A DNA stretch of 64,000 nucleotides from Pandoraea norimbergensis. GTDB lineage: Bacteria; Pseudomonadota; Gammaproteobacteria; Burkholderiales; Burkholderiaceae. Of the stretch, positions 40,601 through 48,125 are shown one piece after another (the first letter of the stretch is position 1; each line of letters starts with the position of its first letter). The position numbers and the translations under genes were made by a program. The stretch spans positions 3,906,001 through 3,970,000 of the forward strand of contig NZ_CP013480.3 in NCBI RefSeq assembly GCF_001465545.3. Reading direction: 5' to 3'. A model generated the notes under the pieces. It was given only the letters and a program-made list of their open reading frames with translations, searched no databases and had not been told where the DNA came from.

Positions 40601-41713
40601 TACACCGCCAATTTGACGGATATCGGCGGACGCATCGGTGCCTTCGGCACGGCAACGACGGAGCCTGCGGATGTGGCGTTGCAGGGCAAGGTCAACCGCA
40701 ATTCCCCGATCGACATTTCGGGCAAGATCAATCCGCTGGCGCCGATGGCGTTTGTGGATGTGAGCGCGAAGGCTGACGGTATCGAGCTGACCAATCTCAC
40801 GCCGTATTCGACCAAGTACGCGGGTTACCCGATCGAGAAAGGCAAGCTCACGGTGGATGTGCATTACTCGCTCGATCAGGCCAAGCTCACGGCGAACAAT
40901 CACATCTTCATCGACCAGTTGACCTTCGGTGACCGCGTCGAGAGCCCGACGGCGACCAACCTGCCGGTACGGCTGGCGGTCTCGTTGCTGAAGAATTCGC
41001 GCGGCGAGATTGACGTGAACATTCCGATTTCCGGCTCTCTCGAAGATCCTCAGTTCAGCTTGGGCGGCGTGATTTTCCGGGCGTTCGTCAACCTGATCGT
41101 CAAGGCGGCGACGGCGCCGTTCAGCCTGTTGGCCTCGGCGTTTGGCGGCGGCGATGAGGAACTGGGTTACGTGGAATTTGCGCCGGGCAGTGCACGTCTT
41201 ACGCCGGAAGACGAAAAGCGACTCGATACGCTGGTGAAGGCGCTGAAAGACCGTCCTTCGCTCAAGCTCGACATCGTGGGCCGGGTCGATCCGGCGAAGG
41301 ACACCGATGGCCTGCGTGAAGTGGCGGTCGATCGCGCAATCAAGGCGCAGAAGGTCAAGTCGATGGTCGGTCGCGGCGAAAGCATCGACGTGGACAGCGT
41401 GAAGGTGACGCCAGAGGAGCGCAGCAAGTATCTGACGGCAGCCTACAAGGCGGCGGACTTTTCGAAGCCACGCAACATGATCGGCTTTGCGAAGTCCTTG
41501 CCCGACGACGAAATGGAAAAGCTCATGGAGACGAACATCAAGGTGGGCGATGATGATCTGAGAGCACTGGCCGAGCGGCGTGCGCAGCAGGTACGCACTT
41601 GGCTGGACGGCAAGATCGAGTCCGAGCGGTTGTTCGTGGTGGCCCCGAAGCTCAATGCGGAGGGCATCAAGGACAAGGGCGCGACGACACGGGTTGACTT
41701 CGCACTCAAGTAG
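37694..41713 (+). CDS. DUF748-domain (AsmA/TamB-like) envelope protein
   Basis: Very large protein of 1339 residues. The ATG at 37694 has GGGAG six bases upstream. One transmembrane segment (LWTVGVLAVFGVVGYFTVPA, about residues 45-65) anchors it in the inner membrane, and the rest is predicted periplasmic. Repeated beta-rich segments (VEKLSTYLERPVSVGDVSFN, NGSIRFDDTVQNEKHVVDNL, GGNINFTDNFVKPNYTANLT) fit DUF748, a relative of AsmA/TamB bridge proteins. Ala-rich linkers lie near residues 390-430 and 895-930. The last 180 residues (YVEFAPGSARLTPEDEKRLD) resemble an OmpA-type peptidoglycan-binding module. Lipid transport between membranes is a plausible role by family analogy only. Confidence 0.8.
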   Translation: MAEQANDRKPSPDIPPGNTRLQQGLARAQALGRDPVVRRRARKTGLWTVGVLAVFGVVGYFTVPAVLKHYAVEKLSTYLERPVSVGDVSFNPYTLRLDLHQVHIGDKAPGQPFVDVGMLRVNASWGSLFRFAPVVDELYVDTPVVNIVRTAPQRFNFSDIIDKATSVPPSPEPSKPTRFALNNVQIKNGSIRFDDTVQNEKHVVDNLQVGVPFIANLPADTDIFVQPLLKASIDGAPLNITGQTKPFADSLESTVDIKLDRLDVPKYLGYSPVSVPAQIKSAAVSTDLKLRFTRDKDGSNHVTLTGTATLADAVVHEPDGSPMVAVKQVDVKLGKVEPLNNVYHIDSVRIDGLDQQVTMEKNGTLNVTKALLPQRTVIKAVGKAVGEAAASPQANEAAKSAPKVAAEQTAQAATPASAAEAAQAKAAAAAQPSPLDLIVGEVAVVNSKVRFTDERGAKPASIALENIQIGVKQFSTLGKEPATYDASMGVQSGGTLKAQGQFSLPAYNASGELDAESIALTPLLPFAQGALAGDLKSGTVGVQAKFSAAFAPDKQPNVQISPATATLDKIEWLTGIKGDAPLKLAHAQAKLSRFDLGAQQAVLDELTVTGLDVAARRDKDGKINLLALTGNGQPKTAAAAGSAGSRGNDINTRVGTERGRRTSAKAPAKTAQAGGWQWQVGKVSIENASIALEDRAVKGRPINAKLAPLNVRVQGASQDMGKPLQLEVNGTLNKKGSLNVTGNVTPQPLAGDLQVKTQQLDLAAFDSYLSDELNASIASALLSSNGRATFAMKGDTPQATYRGDATLGNVRLLDKVTADDFMRWNALSVQQINMAVGSGKPNVQLGSVALSRFYARLIINPNGRLNLADVVGNKETAPRSLTRANGGVPLDGSSASAAAANPPLDAAASAVEAGQPTEVEKKEQKPGETTVERGPGYGTGKALPADVHIGRITLQGGNINFTDNFVKPNYTANLTDIGGRIGAFGTATTEPADVALQGKVNRNSPIDISGKINPLAPMAFVDVSAKADGIELTNLTPYSTKYAGYPIEKGKLTVDVHYSLDQAKLTANNHIFIDQLTFGDRVESPTATNLPVRLAVSLLKNSRGEIDVNIPISGSLEDPQFSLGGVIFRAFVNLIVKAATAPFSLLASAFGGGDEELGYVEFAPGSARLTPEDEKRLDTLVKALKDRPSLKLDIVGRVDPAKDTDGLREVAVDRAIKAQKVKSMVGRGESIDVDSVKVTPEERSKYLTAAYKAADFSKPRNMIGFAKSLPDDEMEKLMETNIKVGDDDLRALAERRAQQVRTWLDGKIESERLFVVAPKLNAEGIKDKGATTRVDFALK

Positions 41714-41743
41714 GGCATTTGTGTCATAATCCGTTTTACCACT

Positions 41744-42102
41744 GGGGCCGACATGGTTTCGACGTGGGTAGCGAAGCGATTCAGGGCATACCGAGGACCC
41801 GTCACCTCGTTAATCAATGGGAAAATTAGTAACTGCAAACGATAACTCGTACGCACTGGCTGCCTAAGGGCGCCTGCCTCGCACTAGCTCTCTGACGGGT
41901 TAGGGTAGCAATACCTCGCGAGGTCATTTACGTCAGATAATCTCCGGTGGTGCCATGGCGCCGGGGCCTAAAATTAAATGGATCGCTGTTGCGTAGCGTG
42001 TTCGTCCGCGACAAAACAGTTAAATCAAATGACTGAACTAAGTATGTAGAACTGGTCGTAGAGTACTTGCGGACGCGGGTTCGATCCCCGCCGGCTCCAC
42101 CA
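41744..42102 (+). ncRNA. ssrA: transfer-messenger RNA (tmRNA)
   Basis: One-piece tmRNA of 359 nt. The 5' end GGGGCCG pairs with CGGCTCC before the encoded CCA. The 3' part carries the T-arm GGGTTCGATCCCCG and the 5' part the tmRNA-typical GACATGGTTTCGACG. The resume frame at 41835-41867 reads GCA AAC GAT AAC TCG TAC and so on, giving the tag ANDNSYALAA and a TAA stop. A CATAAT -10-like hexamer lies 14 bp upstream (41725-41730), so the gene is transcribed alone. SmpB is not in the window. Confidence 0.98.
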
Positions 42103-42146
42103 AAACATAGCGTATCGACGACAACGAAAGATGCGCTGATCGATTG

Positions 42147-42172
42147 AAAAACGGACCTTCGGGTCCGTTTTT
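42147..42172. terminator. terminator after ssrA
   Basis: ACGGACC and GGTCCGT form a 7-bp stem around TTCG with A and T runs on both sides. It can serve ssrA and the convergent coiled-coil gene, whose stop is 14 bp away. Confidence 0.92.
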
Positions 42173-42185
42173 CATTTCTGCACCG

Positions 42186-42731
42186 CTATCCCTGATAGCG
42201 CACAACAAACAACGTCGCGGCCACCAACGCCGGACAGACCGTCAGCAGCGTGCCAATGATCCAACGCGTTTGCGACATCATCATCTGACTCATCGCCGTG
42301 AATCCGGCGTGCATCTCTGAACGGACCGCTTTGAACTCGGTGTGCATCTCCGAACGGACCGCTTTGAACTCAGTGTGCATCTCGGAGCGCAGTGATTGAA
42401 GACCGGTATGCATCTCGGTACGCACCGCTTTGAATTCCGCGTGAACGACCTTGAATTCAGCCTGTATCTCCGTGCGCAGCGATTGAAAACCGGTATGCAT
42501 CTCCGTTCGAACCGCCTTGAATTCGGCATGCATCTCCGTGCGCACCGCTTTGATCTCAACGTGCAGTTCATTTCGAACCGCCTTGAATTCAACGTGCATC
42601 TCACTGCGCAGTGCGCCCACCTGCTCATGCAGTTCGACGCGCAAGACGCCAGTCTCTCGTTGAAGATCGGTCTTCGTGCATAACGTCGGTAGCACTGCCT
42701 CGATGCGTGTAACGCGTTTCGCTAAGGTCAT
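42186..42731 (-). CDS. hendecad-repeat coiled-coil protein with C-terminal membrane anchor
   Basis: Protein of 181 residues with no recognised function. Residues 42-146 are tandem 11-residue repeats of the form R-[STN]-E-[ML]-[HQ]-x-[EG]-[FIL]-[KQ]-x-[VL], nine full copies and one shortened copy of seven residues (HAEFKAV). Eleven-residue spacing is typical of right-handed or straight coiled coils. Residues 157-177 (WIIGTLLTVCPALVAATLFV) form one transmembrane helix at the C-terminus. The start MTLAKRVTRIEAVLP is chosen from where the helix begins; the frame is open to 42869. It probably forms a membrane-tethered rod. Confidence 0.7.
   Translation of the reverse strand: MTLAKRVTRIEAVLPTLCTKTDLQRETGVLRVELHEQVGALRSEMHVEFKAVRNELHVEIKAVRTEMHAEFKAVRTEMHTGFQSLRTEIQAEFKVVHAEFKAVRTEMHTGLQSLRSEMHTEFKAVRSEMHTEFKAVRSEMHAGFTAMSQMMMSQTRWIIGTLLTVCPALVAATLFVVRYQG
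42294..42608 (-). repeat. tandem 33-bp repeats encoding hendecads
   Basis: About nine 33-bp units and one 21-bp unit lie in tandem inside the coiled-coil gene. On the plus strand each contains a form of TGCATCTCNGTNCGNAC followed by CGCTTTGAACTC. High similarity between neighbouring units suggests copy number changes by recombination or slippage without loss of frame. Confidence 0.85.
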
Positions 42732-43084
42732 GGGTGCTTTGCCCCTCGGTGCAGTGCCCGCGCACGATTCGTCGCGTAGCGACATGCGGAAAGGAGCAAC
42801 GGAGAGTTTACGGAGTGTTCCCAACATAATTTCGGCTCGGGCCGGTCCGGCCTTCGCTCGCCTCAACATTCAGGTACGGTGAAATCAACCCGTCAGTCGC
42901 GAAACAAAGGCCTTTGCAGCACATTCGCCCACCCGCTTACTGACGGCATTCCGTTACCCTATCGCAGAAAGCCACAGCGTTGCAGGTGCGTAGCTCGCAC
43001 CTAACCTCCCCGTCAACGCCTCCGCCCCGGCGCCGCCGCGTCGAAATTCCCGCAACGAAAACGGCCGCGACGTCCTGCCCCGCA

Positions 43085-43684
43085 TCAATCCACGAGAATC
43101 GGGTACAGCGAGACAACGAGCAGCGCCGCCGCCACACCGTTGAAGATGCGGACCGAACGGGCGTCTGTCAGCACGCGGCGCATGGCCGTGCCAAACCCTG
43201 CCCAAAGACCGATGCAAGGGGCACCCAGAACCCCATAGATTGCCGCCAACATCAACACATCCAGCAGATTCGAACCGTTCGGCAAATACGTGCTAATCGC
43301 CCCCACTGCCATCACCCACGCTTTCGGGTTGACCCACTGGAAGGCTGCGGCGCCGAGAAATCCCATCGGCCGCGCCCGCTCGCGCCCCGCGTCGTCCATC
43401 GGTCCCGAGCGCGCAAGATGCCACGCCAGCCACAGCAGATACGCCGCGCCGACAAACTTCAATACCGTGTGGATGATGGGGAATTTGATGAAGACCGAAT
43501 GCAGGCCAGTGCCGGTGAGAAACACCATCAAGGCAAAACCGCAAGCGATACCCGCCAGATGCGGCAGCGTGCGCAGAAAGCCGTAATTCAGGCCCGACGC
43601 GAGCACCATCATGTTGTTGGGTCCGGGTGTCACCAGCGTGATGACAGCGAAAGCGCAGAAGGCCAGCAGTTGTTCAGTCGTCAT
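43085..43684 (-). CDS. LysE/RhtB-family amino-acid exporter
   Basis: Inner-membrane exporter of 199 residues with about six hydrophobic segments. The N-terminal motif LVTPGPNNMMVLASGLNYGF is the LysE/RhtB signature, and FQWVNPKAWVMAVGAIS matches the second conserved region. It is divergent from the LysR gene at 44036, which may regulate it. The exported amino acid cannot be read from the sequence. Confidence 0.92.
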   Translation of the reverse strand: MTTEQLLAFCAFAVITLVTPGPNNMMVLASGLNYGFLRTLPHLAGIACGFALMVFLTGTGLHSVFIKFPIIHTVLKFVGAAYLLWLAWHLARSGPMDDAGRERARPMGFLGAAAFQWVNPKAWVMAVGAISTYLPNGSNLLDVLMLAAIYGVLGAPCIGLWAGFGTAMRRVLTDARSVRIFNGVAAALLVVSLYPILVD

Positions 43685-44035
43685 GATCGAATACGTTTTA
43701 TTGCTGCCCCGTCAACACCCGACGGAGCGCATCGGGCCAGCAAACCAGCCCGAGGATTACGGTGAGATAGCATAGGCAGTGCGTCCGCGCGAATCCCGGT
43801 ACAGTTCGCCAAAATCGGACGGGCCTGTATTGGCAGCCAACCATGACAGTTCGGCCGACACCCACACCGCACTGCCCTTCCCGCGCCACCGTGAATCGGC
43901 TCAACCAACTAAATCGCCCACTCACACAGACCCCGCAGTGTCATGCGAAAATCGACGCCATCCGAAGCCCATTGAAAGTCCATCCAAAGCGCGCGAAGTC
44001 TCCGTTGTGCGCCGACCGATGAAAGACGCCCCACC
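43685..44035. other. divergent intergenic region, lysE-type exporter to LysR gene
   Basis: 351 bp separate the divergent starts. Open frames here give low-complexity translations and no gene is called. No strong promoter or palindrome stands out. Confidence 0.4.
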
Positions 44036-44950
44036 ATGCCGCCTCGCCTGCCCCCGCTCTCCGCGCTGCGTTTGTTCGAAGCTGCCGGACGGCATCAAAG
44101 CTTCAAGCGCGCAGCCGCCGAACTCCACCTCACACCCAGCGCTGTCAGCCATGGCATCGTCGGGCTGGAGCAAACACTCGGCATCGCCCTCTTCACGCGC
44201 TCGCCGCAAGGGCTCTCGCTCACGCCCGAAGGTGTCGACTATCTCGCCTACGTGACCGAGGCGTTCTCGCTGCTCATGACCGGCACGCGTCGCCTGCCGA
44301 CCCGGGACTCGACACGTGCCATCGCCCTCACCTGCGCGCCCACGCTTGCCTCGCGCTGGCTGCTACCGCGCCTGTCACGCTTTACCCAGCGCATGCCCGA
44401 CGTCGACGTGACACTAGACACCTCACGCCGGCAAGTCGGTTTTCCGACCGACGGTTTCGACTTCGCAATACGGTTGTCGCGCGCCCCAGTGGCCAGCGAC
44501 ACGTGGCACCGACTCTTCGGCGAACAGTTTGTCCCCGTATGCAGTCCGGCCTATCACGCCGCCCACGCGGATGCGCACGGCAAGATCGACCTGCAAGCCA
44601 TCACACGCATTCACGTGAGCAGTGCCAGCGAAGACTGGCAAGGCTGGATCGAAGGGGCAGGTGTGGAAGACTTCGACGCGCGCGGGGGTCTGAGCTTCGA
44701 CAGCATTCAAATGGCCTTCGACGCGGCCATCATCGGGCTCGGTGTGGTGATCGGCCGCCGGCCGCTGGTCGACGAATATCTGGCGAACGGCTCGCTGATG
44801 CCGGCGCACCACATCACCACCACGTCACAAGGCGCCTACTGGCTGATCTGCGCAGACGATATCGAACCCCATCCGGCTTGCACCGCCTTCCGCGACTGGG
44901 TCATCGAAGAAGCGGCCCATGCTTCCCATTTGCCTGAAAACCCACACTAA
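44036..44950 (+). CDS. LysR-family regulator, GcvA-like
   Basis: Regulator of 304 residues. It starts MPPRLPPLSALRLFEAAGRH, and the helix-turn-helix SFKRAAAELHLTPSAVSHGI is followed by LFTRSPQGLSLTPEG, all of the GcvA subgroup. The effector domain includes LTCAPTLASRWLLPRLSRF and FDFAIRLSRAP. It is divergent from the LysE-type exporter and is followed on the same strand by an MFS transporter; a LysR-type palindrome lies between them. Either neighbour could be its target. Confidence 0.9.
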   Translation: MPPRLPPLSALRLFEAAGRHQSFKRAAAELHLTPSAVSHGIVGLEQTLGIALFTRSPQGLSLTPEGVDYLAYVTEAFSLLMTGTRRLPTRDSTRAIALTCAPTLASRWLLPRLSRFTQRMPDVDVTLDTSRRQVGFPTDGFDFAIRLSRAPVASDTWHRLFGEQFVPVCSPAYHAAHADAHGKIDLQAITRIHVSSASEDWQGWIEGAGVEDFDARGGLSFDSIQMAFDAAIIGLGVVIGRRPLVDEYLANGSLMPAHHITTTSQGAYWLICADDIEPHPACTAFRDWVIEEAAHASHLPENPH

Positions 44951-44965
44951 GTGAATTAAATTCAC
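44951..44965 (+). promoter_or_regulatory. palindromic LysR-type (T-N11-A) box upstream of the MFS gene
   Basis: GTGAATTAAATTCAC is a perfect 15-bp palindrome that contains T-N11-A with dyad symmetry, the usual LysR contact pattern. It begins at the base after the LysR gene stop and lies 73 bp before the MFS start. Confidence 0.5.
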
Positions 44966-45037
44966 TCGTGATATTGCATTACTCCTTTGCCATACGGAGC
45001 TTCCATTGCGAAACTTCGGTGAGGAGGATTCACCACC

Positions 45038-46354
45038 ATGACACAACCCGCATCACCCTCACTGCAAGGCCGCGTCACGCTCATCATTCTGGCCGGCGCG
45101 CTCGTGCTGAGCGCCGCCATGGGCACCCGGCAGACATTCGGGCTATTCATCAATCCGTTTTCCTACGATCGTGGCGTGCCCGTCACCTTGGTCGCCTTCG
45201 CCATTGCGCTGCATAACCTCGTGTGGGGTTTCGCGCAGCCGTTCGCGGGTGCGATGGCCGATCGACATGGTCCGGCACCGGTAGTCGCCTTCGGTGCCTT
45301 CGCCTTTGCGGGTGGACTCGCGATGGCAGCTCTCGCGCCCTCGGGCGTCTGGCTCGTCATCGGGCTGGGCGTGCTGGTCGGGCTGGGCATCAGTTGCACG
45401 ACATTCGGCGTCGTCCTGCCGGCGGTGAGCCGCGCCGTGGCCCCCGAAAAGCGCTCAATGGCGATGGGCCTCGTGAGTGCGGGCGGCTCACTCGGGCAGG
45501 TCGCCCTCGTGCCTGTCGCACAGGGACTGCGTCAGGCGTACGGCGTATCGACATCACTGTTCGTCCTCGCGTTGATCCTGTGCTGCGCTGCACCGCTCGG
45601 CCTCTTCATGACGCTGCACCGGCGCAAGGCAAAGGGTGCAAAGGCCGACGCGACGGCGTCAAGCGCCTCTTCATCAGCTACGGCAACGACAGCGACGACA
45701 ACGACCGCACAACATAACGACGGCGAGCACGTCTCCTTACGCGACGTCCTCCACCAGGCGCGCACCCATCGCGGCTTCCAGTTGCTCACGCTCGGCTTCT
45801 TCACCTGCGGTTTCCAGCTCGCCTTCATCGCGACCCATTTGCCCGGTTATCTGCTCATGTGCCACATGCCGGTCGGTCTCGGCGCCACGGCACTTGCACT
45901 CATCGGCCTGTTCAACATGGCCGGAAGCTGGGCCTGCGGCTGGCTGGGCGGACGCTATCGTCAACACCACGTCCTCGGTTGGCTGTACCTGATCCGGGGC
46001 GGCGCCATCGCGTTGTTCTTCCTGCTGCCGAAATCCGATACGAGTGTGGTGATTTTCGCGGCCGTCATGGGGTTGACGTGGCTCGGCACGGTGCCACTGA
46101 CAAGCGGTCTGGTCGCCAAAGTATTCGGCGCGCGGCACTTGGGCACCCTCTTTGGCGTGTGCTTTATGAGCCATCAGGTCGGCTCGTTCCTGGGCGCGTG
46201 GCTGGGTGGCTATGTGCTCGACGTCACCGGTTCGTACAACCTCATCTGGGCCGCCACCGCGATCCTCGGGGCCGTCGCCGCTGCGCTGCACTTCCCGATT
46301 GACGACGCCAGCGTCGTGCCGCCCATGCGCCAACCGGTGCCCGCGACAGCGTAA
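45038..46354 (+). CDS. MFS transporter, monocarboxylate/oxalate-like
   Basis: Twelve-helix major facilitator protein of 438 residues. It has GTRQTFGLFINPFSYDRGVP after the first helix, a pattern shared with OFA/monocarboxylate-porter members, and ADRHGPAPV in the loop between helices 2 and 3. A Ser/Thr/Ala-rich cytoplasmic linker (about residues 200-230) joins the halves. GAGGAGG lies upstream of the ATG at about 16 bases and GGA at about ten. Control by the preceding LysR protein is likely. The substrate is unknown. Confidence 0.87.
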   Translation: MTQPASPSLQGRVTLIILAGALVLSAAMGTRQTFGLFINPFSYDRGVPVTLVAFAIALHNLVWGFAQPFAGAMADRHGPAPVVAFGAFAFAGGLAMAALAPSGVWLVIGLGVLVGLGISCTTFGVVLPAVSRAVAPEKRSMAMGLVSAGGSLGQVALVPVAQGLRQAYGVSTSLFVLALILCCAAPLGLFMTLHRRKAKGAKADATASSASSSATATTATTTTAQHNDGEHVSLRDVLHQARTHRGFQLLTLGFFTCGFQLAFIATHLPGYLLMCHMPVGLGATALALIGLFNMAGSWACGWLGGRYRQHHVLGWLYLIRGGAIALFFLLPKSDTSVVIFAAVMGLTWLGTVPLTSGLVAKVFGARHLGTLFGVCFMSHQVGSFLGAWLGGYVLDVTGSYNLIWAATAILGAVAAALHFPIDDASVVPPMRQPVPATA

Positions 46355-46381
46355 CGGGATAACGGGATGACGGCATAAAAA

Positions 46382-46417
46382 CACACGGTCATTACCTCCG
46401 AGGTAATCGACCGTGTG
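46382..46417 (-). other. strong long hairpin followed by a T run on the minus strand
   Basis: CACACGGTC pairs with GACCGTGTG (9 bp), and ATTACCT pairs with AGGTAAT (7 bp) with one bulged C; the loop is CCG. On the minus strand five T residues follow (46381-46377), giving a rho-independent terminator. Both flanking genes are on the plus strand, where no T run follows. It may end antisense transcripts or act as a weak plus-strand terminator after the MFS gene. Confidence 0.6.
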
Positions 46418-46479
46418 CACTCCGCCCGAGACAATGGCTTCACCTTCTGCCGGATTCCCCGGCCTTGTGGAGCCTGATC

Positions 46480-47397
46480 ATGTTGACTCGCCTGCCGCTG
46501 CCCTCTAATACGCTCACTGCCCGCGACCTCGCTGCCGACCACGACGCCTGTATCACGAGCCCCAACAACACGCCGCCGATCACCGCCTCTGGCTACCTCG
46601 CCGGCAGCGACGGCACCGCACTCTTCTATCGCGACTGGGGACACGGCAAGCCCGTGGTGTTTCTCTCGGGCTGGACGCTAGCCAGCGACATTTGGGCCTA
46701 TCAAATGACGGCCCTCGCCGGTGACGGCTTTCGCTGCGTCGCGTACGACCGCCGTGCACACGGACGCTCGGCCGACACCGGGCGCGGCTACGACTACGAC
46801 ACCCTCGCCGACGACCTGCATGCCCTATTGAATGCCCTCGATCTGACCGATGTCACACTCGTCGGCCACTCGTTCGGGGGCGGCGAAATCGTGCGCTATC
46901 TCACGCGTCACGGCATGCGGCGCGTATCGCGCATCGTCTTCGTGTCACCGGCAGCCACGCCTTATCTCGTGAAGACTGCCGACAACCCCACAGGCGTGGA
47001 CGCACAGTGCTTCTACGAATCCCTCGACGAAATGCTCACCTCGTTTCCCGACTGGATCGAACGCCGCGCCGCGCCCTATTTCGCGCCGGGAACGTCGGAC
47101 ACTGTGATTCGCTGGACATCAGACCTGATGCTGCGCACCTCGCTGGATGCGGCTGCCGCCCTCAATCGCGTGCAGACATCGACCGACTTCCGGCCCGAGA
47201 TGGCCGCGCTCGATATTCCGGCGCTGGTACTGCATGGGGATTGCGACGCGAGTGCGCCGCTGGAGGTCACCGGCCGCCCGACGGCACAGGCGATTGCGGG
47301 CGCCGTCCTCAAGGTCTACGAAGGTGGCACGCACGGCATGTACTTCAATCAGGCCGCGCGCATGACCCGCGATATCCGCGAGTTCGCCAATCGCTGA
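46480..47397 (+). CDS. alpha/beta hydrolase (non-heme chloroperoxidase/esterase-like)
   Basis: Hydrolase of 305 residues. The nucleophile elbow is GHSFGGG with S131, the acid is probably in HGDCDASAP, and the His is in GGTHGMYF. The oxyanion region reads VFLSGWTLASDIWAYQM and CVAYDRRAHGRSA, close to cofactor-free haloperoxidases. The ATG at 46480 has GGAG eight bases upstream; a TTG at 46465 is less likely. An N-terminal stretch of about 35 residues precedes the fold. The physiological substrate is unknown. Confidence 0.87.
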   Translation: MLTRLPLPSNTLTARDLAADHDACITSPNNTPPITASGYLAGSDGTALFYRDWGHGKPVVFLSGWTLASDIWAYQMTALAGDGFRCVAYDRRAHGRSADTGRGYDYDTLADDLHALLNALDLTDVTLVGHSFGGGEIVRYLTRHGMRRVSRIVFVSPAATPYLVKTADNPTGVDAQCFYESLDEMLTSFPDWIERRAAPYFAPGTSDTVIRWTSDLMLRTSLDAAAALNRVQTSTDFRPEMAALDIPALVLHGDCDASAPLEVTGRPTAQAIAGAVLKVYEGGTHGMYFNQAARMTRDIREFANR

Positions 47398-47467
47398 TCA
47401 TCGGGACCGCATGTCCGAGCGACGCCGCGCGACGACAACATTTAGCGACGACGCCCATGGACGAGGC

Positions 47468-47950
47468 TTATAACCGATGCGAATTCGCCAGCCGAAAAAT
47501 CTTCGTCCAGCGTTGCGCGAGCGCGCGGTTAGCCATGGGGACTGTCCACTGCGCCTGCGCGTTATGCGCGAGTTCGAGCACGAGGGACCAGCGGCCGTTG
47601 CCGGTCACCGGATGCGCAGACGTCACGTCGGAAAACACAAACCGCGACGCACTCTCGCCCACGCGAATCGTCCCCATCTTGCGATCGGCGTCGAGGCGAA
47701 GCGCGCCCCACTCGCCCTCGATGCTCACGACACGCTCGCCATTGCGCCGCACACCGTGCACCGCCCGATATCGACGCACCGCATCGACCACGAGCCAGAC
47801 GACGATCAGCACGCAAACGACAATCGTCACAACTGCCGCCGGCGTGCCAAAGCGCATGGCGACCTCGCCATAAAGCCGCACCGCCCCGTAGACAATCCCC
47901 GCCAGCACCACCAGTCCCAACAAAATGAACGGCACAACAACCTCCTGCAT
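47468..47950 (-). CDS. hypothetical membrane protein with two N-terminal helices
   Basis: Protein of 160 residues with no recognised family. Two transmembrane helices are evident (FILLGLVVLAGIVYGAVRLY and AAVVTIVVCVLIVVWLVVDA). The C-terminal 100 residues are a soluble beta-rich domain (VSIEGEWGALRLDADRKMGT, WSLVLELAHNAQAQWTVPMA) that might resemble a PH-like fold. It is convergent with the hydrolase. Coding is supported by the clear topology. Confidence 0.65.
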   Translation of the reverse strand: MQEVVVPFILLGLVVLAGIVYGAVRLYGEVAMRFGTPAAVVTIVVCVLIVVWLVVDAVRRYRAVHGVRRNGERVVSIEGEWGALRLDADRKMGTIRVGESASRFVFSDVTSAHPVTGNGRWSLVLELAHNAQAQWTVPMANRALAQRWTKIFRLANSHRL

Positions 47951-48016
47951 TCCACGCTATCGATTCGCGCCACCTTACCCGGACCAGCGCGGACCAGCCC
48001 GGTCCCGCGCAGCGCG

Positions 48017-48052
48017 ATAAAAAAGCCCTGCCGGCAGCGCCGCCCGGCAGGG
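48017..48052 (-). terminator. terminator of the membrane dehydrogenase operon
   Basis: CCCTGCCGG (48026-48034) and CCGGCAGGG (48044-48052) form a perfect 9-bp stem, followed on the minus strand by C and six T residues. It lies 74 bp after the cytochrome gene stop. Confidence 0.92.
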
Positions 48053-48125
48053 ATCCATTTCACCACAGGCACATGGCGCGCGCCCGCGAGGGCACACGCC
48101 ATCACACCGTCACGCCGTCAAACCA

